NCBI GenBank assembly: GCA_964636895.1
Contig: CAZWUW010000075.1
Coordinates: forward strand, 1 to 13,960
Source of the DNA: CAZWUW01 sp964636895
GTDB taxonomy: Bacteria; Bacillota; Thermincolia; Thermincolales; CAZWUW01
Length of the DNA stretch: 13,960 nt
Direction of reading: 5' to 3'
A program made the position numbers and the translations under genes. Below, in pieces: positions 7,653-12,634 of this stretch. The notes under the pieces were generated by a model, which saw nothing but the letters and a program-made list of their open reading frames with translations, did not search any database and was not told the origin of the DNA. Each line of letters starts with the position of its first letter. Within the stretch, counting starts at the first letter, position 1.

Positions 7653-8776
7653 CTTCCTTGCACCTCCCCGTCTGTCTGCGGTGGCTTAAGTGTCAGTGCC
7701 ACAGCGCGGAAGGCTTCAGCCACTTCCTCATCTGAAGGATGCACGTATGTGTTGATTGTGGTATAAATGTTTTTATGCCCTGCCCTCATGCGCAGAAGTT
7801 CCGGGTTCCAGCCTGCAGAATAAAGTAGACTGAGCGAGGTGTGCCGAAACATGTGCGGCGTTACGTCAATGCCAGTTTTCTCCCTTAATGTACGGAAAAG
7901 GTTATCAACATCCGTGTAGTCCATCGCCTTCCCGGCATTACCTCCACGGAGCTTTATGAACACGTGGTTTGTCTGCACCCCTTCGGTATGGAACGTGCAA
8001 ACATACTCCATGAACAGGTCCATTAGTTCCTGCGTGGCATCTAGTCGTCTCGGGCTTGAAACTGTCTTTATCTCAGCTTGGTTCTCCAGTTCTCCACGAT
8101 CTTTTAGGAAGATTGCATTGCCGGAAGAGTCGAAATCCTCAAGCCACAGCGACAGTGCCTCGCCAATCCGTATGCCTGTCTCAAACAGCAGGTAAAGCAG
8201 GAAATAATCCCTTAAGTTCCTGCAGGTTCTCAGCAGTTCCGCCGCATCCTCCCGTTTAATCGTCCTCAGCTCCATATGTGGCACCCGGAGTTTCAGTACA
8301 TGACTCTTTACAGCTTTTGTCTCGGCTATGCCATAGAGAAATCCCCTGTAATTCCTGCCTGGATTTCTGATGAATTTCACCAGTGCTTCCGACAGCTTTC
8401 CTTCATACTCCCCATGCCTCGTCAGGTAATCATAAAAGGTTACCACTGTATCAACAGTGTTGTTCACTGTGTGCGGCTTCCTCGCAGGCTTGTGCAGGAG
8501 TGGGACCACTTTCTGGTGGATATACGGGTTCTGTAGCCATGAGATAAACCCTGCCAGATCATCTATGGTGACATCTGTAAACTCCTTCTTTCTCTCGCCA
8601 AGGTATGTGAAATACTGCTTCAGCTGCTGGCAGTACATACGCAGTGTGTTCCTTGCATACCCAGTGTTGTCCTTGAACTTCAAAAACCTCAGTACCGGTT
8701 CTACCGGAAGTCCGTCATCATCTGCCAGATAATAGCGGATATGGTTCTCTTCAGTCTTTACTCGAACTACTTCCAT
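7649..8776 (-). CDS. tnpA: Tyrosine recombinase TnpA of the Tn554-like element
   Basis: A 375-residue tyrosine recombinase, close to the 361 residues of Tn554 TnpA. The N-terminal SAM-like core-binding domain spans about 25-140 (RNTLRMYCQQLKQYFTYLG). The catalytic residues are complete: Arg203 in GIRIGEAL, Lys237 in IKTVSSPR, His308 and Arg311 in TPHMFRHT, His334 in RAGHKN and Tyr344 in INTYVHP. With TnpB it would cut and exchange strands at the element ends. The ATG at 8776 has AAAGGAG upstream (8785-8791). The start codon and ribosome binding site lie within and beside a 12-bp inverted repeat, an unusual layout that may control expression. A promoter candidate lies at 8810-8838. The gene is the first of a three-gene operon with overlapping or abutting reading frames. 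Confidence 0.95.
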   Translation of the reverse strand: MEVVRVKTEENHIRYYLADDDGLPVEPVLRFLKFKDNTGYARNTLRMYCQQLKQYFTYLGERKKEFTDVTIDDLAGFISWLQNPYIHQKVVPLLHKPARKPHTVNNTVDTVVTFYDYLTRHGEYEGKLSEALVKFIRNPGRNYRGFLYGIAETKAVKSHVLKLRVPHMELRTIKREDAAELLRTCRNLRDYFLLYLLFETGIRIGEALSLWLEDFDSSGNAIFLKDRGELENQAEIKTVSSPRRLDATQELMDLFMEYVCTFHTEGVQTNHVFIKLRGGNAGKAMDYTDVDNLFRTLREKTGIDVTPHMFRHTSLSLLYSAGWNPELLRMRAGHKNIYTTINTYVHPSDEEVAEAFRAVALTLKPPQTDGEVQGR

Positions 8777-8813
8777 TGTTCATGCTCCTTTCATATTTTC
8801 TGCATGAACAATG
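8774..8813 (-). promoter_or_regulatory. 12-bp inverted repeat enclosing the tnpA ribosome binding site and start codon
   Basis: CATTGTTCATGC at 8774-8785 and its exact reverse complement at 8802-8813 flank a 16-nt loop. On the minus strand the downstream arm contains the tnpA ATG, and AAAGGAG sits in the loop and the first stem base. The upstream arm overlaps the putative -10 box. It can act as an operator in DNA, or as an RNA hairpin that hides the start codon in transcripts starting further upstream. Confidence 0.75.
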
Positions 8814-8838
8814 TACCTTTTTTACTTCAGACATTCAA
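8810..8838 (-). promoter_or_regulatory. Candidate tnpA promoter
   Basis: On the minus strand: -35 TTGAAT (8833-8838, 4 of 6), 17-bp spacer, -10 TACATT (8810-8815, 4 of 6). Transcription would start near 8803, inside the inverted repeat, so the element's own transcript would lack most of the upstream arm. The boxes are weak matches; spacing is the main support. Confidence 0.4.
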
Positions 8839-8947
8839 CATCGGCTACTTGGACTACTATGACTACGCACCACGAGATTACAGTGTAGTCCATGTGAAAA
8901 TCATCTACATCGACTACTTGGACTACTATGTTTTCTAATCACGAGAT
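8836..8947. repeat. Two imperfect direct repeats at the right transposon end (69-bp period)
   Basis: 8836-8861 and 8905-8930 match at 24 of 26 positions, and the following CACGAGAT octamers (8871-8878 and 8940-8947) match exactly at the same 69-bp spacing, with a poorly conserved 9-bp stretch between. Inside each copy is a 9-bp-period run of GACTAC-type hexamers. ACATCGACTAC occurs at 8907-8917, with one-mismatch forms at 8838-8848 and, inverted, at 8885-8895. The layout resembles an array of recombinase arm sites. The function is inferred. Confidence 0.75.
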
Positions 8948-8950
8948 ATC
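8940..8950 (-). repeat. Right terminal inverted repeat of the transposon
   Basis: CACGAGATATC pairs with 5218-5228. The CACGAGAT part is also present 69 bp further in (8871-8878), so the end is effectively duplicated. Host DNA (TGCGCAGAAATG) resumes at 8951. Confidence 0.7.
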
Positions 8951-8979
8951 TGCGCAGAAATGTGGCCGAGCCCCTTTAT

Positions 8980-9008
8980 ATTTTATCAGCAATGAACCCG
9001 GTTAACAA
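8980..9008 (-). promoter_or_regulatory. Sigma-A-like promoter, presumed original promoter of the glycosyltransferase-murJ-fabZ operon
   Basis: On the minus strand: -35 TTGTTA (9003-9008, 4 of 6), 17-bp spacer, -10 TAAAAT (8980-8985, 5 of 6). The start would fall near 8973. It lies just downstream of the SLH-gene terminator and just outside the transposon. If the element is removed, the predicted leader is about 45 nt and runs straight into the glycosyltransferase ribosome binding site. At present it points into the transposon and tnpA. Confidence 0.5.
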
Positions 9009-9040
9009 CCCGATGATTGATAACAATCCGGTAAGAAGCA

Positions 9041-9070
9041 CAAAAGGACACCCGCATGGCAGGTGTCCTT
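9041..9070 (-). terminator. Rho-independent terminator of the SLH-protein gene
   Basis: On the minus strand AAGGACACC (9062-9070) pairs with GGTGTCCTT (9044-9052) across a 9-nt loop, followed by TTTTGTGCTT. The 9-bp stem is strong and the U tract short. It begins 9 bp after the SLH gene stop. Confidence 0.85.
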
Positions 9071-9079
9071 CTTAAGTAA

Positions 9080-10123
9080 TTAAGGTATCTGTAGTTCCAG
9101 ACCGGCATCAAAATTAGTATAAATTAGCCATTTATCTCCTATCTTCATCAGCAGATAATAGTCTGTAAAGTCATCCGTAACTACAGTCTCCTGCTTAGTA
9201 GCCGGATCTACCAGCTTCATTGAGAGCTTAGCGGCATATGACACCTTAGCTAACCGGTCACTCTTGAACTCCACCTGACCGGGTGCCAGCTTCTCGTAAG
9301 TAATACTGACAGCATCTTTAATATTGTTGAACATTTCCTCCATTGGATCCAGATAGTACTCCAACTCTCCGGTAACATTGGGGGCCAGCGGTGAAAAATC
9401 CACCGGCCGGGTGCTAAGAGCAGCAGATTGCCGGGTAACAAAACTGTCGGTAACATCCAGCAGAATTTTGTCTTCAGGCGCCTTAGTCCGGTCATTCCGT
9501 AAAAACCGGTAAATCATGGTCATTACTTCGGCTCGCGTGGCATTTTTTTTCGGTTGAAACCGACCGTCGGCATAACCGCTGATAATGCCCAAATGCGCCG
9601 CCCGCATAATCGGCTTGTAGCCCCAGTAACCTGCTGCCACATCAGAAAAGGTTTTACTTGTTTCGGTACCGGCATCATTAAGGGCAGCCGCCAGCATGGC
9701 GGCAATTTCCGCCCGGGTAATTTTGTTGCCAGGCCTGAAAGTGCGGTCATTGTAACCGGTGGTAATACTATTAGCATAAAGAATATCCACAAACTCCTTA
9801 TACCAACCGGCAACATCCGTAAAAGGCGCCGATACGGTGTTATCAGGGCGGAGATTTAAAGCCTGCACCAGCATCGCGGCAAATTCCGCTCGGGTAATGT
9901 CCTGCTGTGGTAAAATTTTCACTGTAGAACTATTGGCCGTCGGATAGCCGCTGACCACCCCCATAGCGACCAGATTACTCATTGGCTCATAGGACCAGGC
10001 TGTTTCTTCCCCCAGGTCCTCAACCATGTCCACAGTTATATCCGTAGTATTGGCGCTAACAGGAACAGCAAGCATTGTTACCAGTAATATAATGCTCATG
10101 AACAGCGCGGCATTTTTCTTCAT
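9080..10123 (-). CDS. Secreted S-layer-homology (SLH) domain protein
   Basis: A 347-residue exported surface protein. Residues 1-24 are a signal peptide (KKN, hydrophobic core, cleavage probably after VSA). Three SLH domains follow, each ending in TRAE (77-80, 136-139, 196-199): about 43-90, 98-150 and 158-209, with the typical SGYPT, TTGYNDRTFRPG and SGYADGRFQP turns. SLH triplets bind pyruvylated secondary wall polymers and hold the protein at the cell surface. The last 130 residues are not a known S-layer body; alternating strands ending in LLMKIGDKWLIYTNFD suggest an NTF2-like fold, which is my inference. The ATG at 10123 has an AAGGGGGA ribosome binding site, and TATAAT occurs at 10141-10146 without a clear -35. 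It is followed by its own terminator. At 347 residues it is too short to be a main S-layer subunit; a wall-bound accessory protein is more likely. Confidence 0.92.
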   Translation of the reverse strand: MKKNAALFMSIILLVTMLAVPVSANTTDITVDMVEDLGEETAWSYEPMSNLVAMGVVSGYPTANSSTVKILPQQDITRAEFAAMLVQALNLRPDNTVSAPFTDVAGWYKEFVDILYANSITTGYNDRTFRPGNKITRAEIAAMLAAALNDAGTETSKTFSDVAAGYWGYKPIMRAAHLGIISGYADGRFQPKKNATRAEVMTMIYRFLRNDRTKAPEDKILLDVTDSFVTRQSAALSTRPVDFSPLAPNVTGELEYYLDPMEEMFNNIKDAVSITYEKLAPGQVEFKSDRLAKVSYAAKLSMKLVDPATKQETVVTDDFTDYYLLMKIGDKWLIYTNFDAGLELQIP

Positions 10124-10185
10124 ACCAATCCCCCTTATAAATTATAATAATTAGAATTCGCCGCAACCTAGCTAATCCCTTCTCT

Positions 10186-10938
10186 TTAAGTTTGTTTCTT
10201 TTTTGGTAATTTTTGCATTATGCGCTCCCCTGCCACCAGCACCAAAAAATACGGCAGTACCAACATCCGGCCAATCCTTGCCGGCTGCCGCAACAGCCGG
10301 TATAACCACTCCAGCCCGGTTTTCTGCATCCATTCGGGTGCCCGCTGCACCACACCGGCATATACATCAAGACTTCCGCCAACGCCGATGGAAACCGGCA
10401 CGGCAAGTTCAGCCCGGTGCTGCCAAACCCATTTTTCCTGCTTACCCATACCAAGGGCGACCAACAATATATCAGGTGACTTGGCCCTAATATCCGCAAT
10501 TACCGGCCCATCTTCCGAAAAATAACCATCCCGGCAGCCAACGATTTGCAGTCCCGGAAAATCCTTAACCAGATTAGCAGCCGCCTTTTCCACCACACCG
10601 GGCTTTGCGCCCAGCAGATAGAGGCGGTACCCCTGTTGGGCGGCAATCCCCATTAGCTCCCGGCTCAGGTCAATACCGGTTACCCGCTCTTTTAGCGGGG
10701 TGCCCAGAATGCGGGCGGCAATCACCAGCCCAATCCCGTCGGCAGTTACCATATCGGCTTTGGTAAGAATTTCTCGAAACCCGGCATCTGCCCTAGCCAG
10801 CATAATTATTTCCGGATTGGCGGTAATAACCAGCCGCGGCAACCCCTGTCCGATATACTGCTGCAGTTTTTCGGCAGCTTCCCTGAGGGTCAGGGCATGC
10901 ACCGGAATGCCTAATATTTTTGTAGTCATCATGCTCAT
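10186..10938 (-). CDS. tagA: UDP-ManNAc: GlcNAc-PP-undecaprenol ManNAc transferase (TagA/WecG/CpsF family)
   Basis: A 250-residue GT26-family inverting glycosyltransferase that adds ManNAc to the lipid-linked GlcNAc made by TagO, completing the linkage disaccharide at the inner membrane face. Family motifs in order: VITANPEIIMLA (37-48), TADGIGLV (65-72), GIDLSREL (88-95), LYLLGAKPGVVEKA, VALGMGKQEKW, GVGGSLDVYAG and GLEWLYRLLRQPARIGR. Thr39 and Asp67 correspond in position to Thr37 and Asp65 of Thermoanaerobacter italicus TagA, where Asp65 was proposed as the catalytic base. The C-terminal basic tail is the membrane-targeting appendage. The ATG at 10938 has AGGAG 5 nt upstream; Met3 is a possible alternative. 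It sits between the LCP and SLH genes. No UDP-GlcNAc 2-epimerase for UDP-ManNAc supply is in the window. Confidence 0.94.
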   Translation of the reverse strand: MSMMTTKILGIPVHALTLREAAEKLQQYIGQGLPRLVITANPEIIMLARADAGFREILTKADMVTADGIGLVIAARILGTPLKERVTGIDLSRELMGIAAQQGYRLYLLGAKPGVVEKAAANLVKDFPGLQIVGCRDGYFSEDGPVIADIRAKSPDILLVALGMGKQEKWVWQHRAELAVPVSIGVGGSLDVYAGVVQRAPEWMQKTGLEWLYRLLRQPARIGRMLVLPYFLVLVAGERIMQKLPKKKQT

Positions 10939-10961
10939 CTGATCTCCTGCTGATAATGTAA

Positions 10962-10984
10962 AAGGATAGGTTAGCCCTATCCTT
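10962..10984 (-). terminator. Hairpin between the LCP gene and tagA (weak terminator or leader structure)
   Basis: AAGGATAGG (10962-10970) and CCTATCCTT (10976-10984) form a 9-bp stem with a 5-nt loop. On the minus strand only TTTTACATT follows, so termination would be inefficient. It lies after the LCP gene, but downstream of a TATAAT promoter candidate, so it would be in the tagA leader. Confidence 0.6.
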
Positions 10985-11013
10985 AATAAATAACTGTTTT
11001 TGACCTTGCTGCC

Positions 11014-11022
11014 ATTATATCA
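11014..11022 (-). promoter_or_regulatory. Extended -10 promoter candidate for tagA
   Basis: On the minus strand TGATATAAT gives a perfect TATAAT (11014-11019) with the extended TGn motif. No good -35 is found 16-18 bp upstream, which is acceptable for extended -10 promoters. Transcription from near 11007 would give tagA a leader of about 70 nt carrying the 10962-10984 hairpin. Confidence 0.45.
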
Positions 11023-11040
11023 GGCTAATTTATCCTGCGC

Positions 11041-11100
11041 TGCCATTTTGCCGGGCGGATTAAGCCCCGCTGCTGTTCTGCTGGGCGGATTAGACCCCGC
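11041..11100 (-). repeat. Two 30-bp tandem repeats across the end of the LCP gene
   Basis: Units 11071-11100 and 11041-11070 agree at 24 of 30 positions, each starting GCGGGG and holding TAATCCGCCC. In the LCP frame each unit gives a TAA at nearly the same place (11090-11092 and 11060-11062), with a third TAA at 11030-11032. Read one base over, the units encode NPP repeats like those in the protein tail. Confidence 0.75.
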
Positions 11101-12541
11101 CGGCATTCTGTCCACCCTGGTTTGGCCCCACCACACCCTGGTTAGGCACATTTGGCTTGACCGGCGTTTGAATTCCTGTAGGCGGATTAGCCGGTGACTG
11201 AGGAACCAAAGGCGGTTTAACTGTAGGGGCTGTCGGCTGCCCCGGTGACGAAGTTGATTGTCCGCCGCCGGACTGACTACCGGGGTTGGCCCCGCTACCC
11301 GCTTGAGTTGAGGGGTTAAGGTTCTGGCCGGCAGGAGGAATCAGACCATCCGGTGGTTGACCCTCGTTAGGTATTTGGCCTTCAATAGGCATTTGACCTT
11401 CAAACGGTGGTTGACCTTCCGGCGGCAATTGACCTTCTGCCGGTGGTAAACCATCCGGCAGTTGACCTTCCACCGGCAGCTGACCCTCTACCGGTAGTTG
11501 ACCGGCCCCCCCCTGCCCATTATCCGGCTCCTGCACACCGGTGCCGGGCTGGTTCCCATTAACCATACTGTCCGGTGCCGGCTGAGTTTTTTTCGGGGCA
11601 GGTTTATGGGCCATCCGAATTACCGGTTCGGAATAACTGCCCTCTATTGTAGCAACCTTGTTGCCGGTGAAAAGGTCATTCAAAACCAGTTTGGCCTGCT
11701 CTTCATCCGCCTTCCAGTAGCTACCGCGGGAATTGTAAAAAATACCGGGCAATGTCGCGGCGGCAATATTCTGCGAGTCAAGGTTAGCCGCCACCTTACT
11801 GAGAAAGTACAAATCTTTCACTTTCAGGTTGGTATCTACCGCCCTTAATATCTGCGGTGCCAGTTTTGGCAGCTTGATAATTGAACCGGCCTGCAGCATT
11901 TCTTGGGTCAGGGCGCTCAAAAACTTCTGCTGGCGCTGAGTTCTGGTTATATCTCCCAAGGCATCGTGCCGGAAACGCACATAGCCAAGCGCATCGTAGC
12001 CATTGAGTCGTTGTACGCCGGGGTAGAGGTTAATACCCTCCGCCCGGTATAACATGCGCTTTTCCACATCGATGGTTACCCCGCCAAGAGTATCAACAAT
12101 ATCTTTAAACCCTTCAAAGTTAGTCTTGACATAATAAGGAATCTCAATACCCATTAAGCCTTCTACGGTCTCCCGGGCCAGGTCAACACCGCCGTAAATA
12201 TTCGCAGCATTAATTTTTTCCCGGCCATGACCGGGGATTTCCACCAAAGTATCCCGGGGAATGGAAACCAGCGCTATTTTTTTGGTGGCCCGGTCAATAC
12301 TGACCAAAATGATAGAATCGGTCCGGGCATCTTTTTCACCCTTACGGGCGTCAGTCCCCAGCAGCAATACATTAAGCCGGTCCACCGGCAATTCGCCGTC
12401 CGATCCTTTGCCCATCGCCGCAATCGGCGCATCAGGATTAGCAAAATCGGCAATAACACGGCCGCCGGCAAAGGACAGCACAAAAACCGCAACCAACATT
12501 ATTAATTTTAAAGCTGAATATTTCTTACGCATTTTAAACAT
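11090..12541 (-). CDS. LytR-CpsA-Psr (LCP) family cell-wall glycopolymer ligase with Pro/Gln-rich tail
   Basis: LCP proteins transfer undecaprenyl-pyrophosphate-linked polymers to peptidoglycan outside the membrane. This one (483 residues) has a short basic N-terminus, one membrane helix (about 11-31) and an LCP domain (about 56-293) with LNVLLLGTDAR, the DARTDSIILVSID strand (Arg73, Asp75), SIPRDTLVEIPG (Arg96), REKINAANIYGG and VRFRHDALGDITRTQRQQ (Arg189, Arg191, Asp197, Arg200). The last 160 residues are low-complexity, with EGQLP-type repeats then Gly/Ser/Pro/Asn-rich sequence, probably wall-spanning. The open frame extends to 12622, but I choose the ATG at 12541: AAGGTGG lies 6 nt upstream, and the longer form would start upstream of the promoter at 12588-12616. 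TagA and TagO in the same locus suggest a teichoic-acid-like substrate. The exact polymer is unknown. Confidence 0.92.
   Translation of the reverse strand: MFKMRKKYSALKLIMLVAVFVLSFAGGRVIADFANPDAPIAAMGKGSDGELPVDRLNVLLLGTDARKGEKDARTDSIILVSIDRATKKIALVSIPRDTLVEIPGHGREKINAANIYGGVDLARETVEGLMGIEIPYYVKTNFEGFKDIVDTLGGVTIDVEKRMLYRAEGINLYPGVQRLNGYDALGYVRFRHDALGDITRTQRQQKFLSALTQEMLQAGSIIKLPKLAPQILRAVDTNLKVKDLYFLSKVAANLDSQNIAAATLPGIFYNSRGSYWKADEEQAKLVLNDLFTGNKVATIEGSYSEPVIRMAHKPAPKKTQPAPDSMVNGNQPGTGVQEPDNGQGGAGQLPVEGQLPVEGQLPDGLPPAEGQLPPEGQPPFEGQMPIEGQIPNEGQPPDGLIPPAGQNLNPSTQAGSGANPGSQSGGGQSTSSPGQPTAPTVKPPLVPQSPANPPTGIQTPVKPNVPNQGVVGPNQGGQNAGGV
11348..11506 (-). repeat. EGQLP hexapeptide-type repeats in the LCP protein tail
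   Basis: About eight units of the form xEGQxP (PVEGQLP, PPEGQPP, FEGQMP, IEGQIP, NEGQPP) with an 18-nt basic period, two of them spaced by DGLPPA or DG. The DNA repeats are imperfect but close enough to allow slippage. The segment is predicted to be disordered and to extend through the wall; this is inference from composition. Confidence 0.8.
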
Positions 12542-12587
12542 TTTTAACCACCTTAAATGTAACCCGTACCGAAATACATACACCTTA

Positions 12588-12616
12588 ATTTTACCGTATT
12601 TTTCAATTGCAATCAA
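12588..12616 (-). promoter_or_regulatory. Sigma-A-like promoter of the LCP gene
   Basis: On the minus strand: -35 TTGATT (12611-12616, 4 of 6), 17-bp spacer, -10 TAAAAT (12588-12593, 5 of 6). A start near 12581 gives a leader of about 40 nt to the ATG at 12541 and supports that start over the one at 12622. Confidence 0.5.
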
Positions 12617-12634
12617 TAACATTTTATTGTCAGT

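Larger units (their letters stand above)
5218..8950 (-). mobile_element. Tn554-family transposon with tnpA-tnpB-tnpC only
   Basis: About 3.73 kb bounded by the inverted repeat GATATCTCGTG (5218-5228) and CACGAGATATC (8940-8950). It holds three tightly packed genes in the order tnpA, tnpB, tnpC, with the sizes (375, 660, 124 residues) known for Tn554: two tyrosine recombinases and a small accessory protein. No passenger gene fits between the tnpC stop (5295) and the left end. The ends contain a 15-bp-stem hairpin, a 28-bp palindrome and repeated 11-mers that look like recombinase binding sites. I see no flanking target duplication beyond GATATC itself, as expected for this recombination mechanism. 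The exact ends are inferred: the crossover may lie inside GATATC or a few bases within it. The element sits between the promoter and the ribosome binding site of the glycosyltransferase. Confidence 0.85.

Noticed and set aside
8836..8947. CRISPR-like array
   Set aside because: Only two imperfect repeats occur, with no spacers of regular size and no cas genes. They belong to the transposon end.
5218..8950. RIT element (three tyrosine recombinases in a row)
   Set aside because: Only two of the three genes have the tyrosine recombinase residues. The third is a small HTH/coiled-coil protein, as in Tn554.
12542..12622. Longer LCP start at 12622
   Set aside because: No ribosome binding site fits there, the extra residues are not like a signal anchor, and a promoter candidate lies downstream of that start.
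12617..12634. Terminator after the subtilase gene
   Set aside because: Only a 6-bp AT stem (CAATAA with TTATTG) and no U run; too weak to call.
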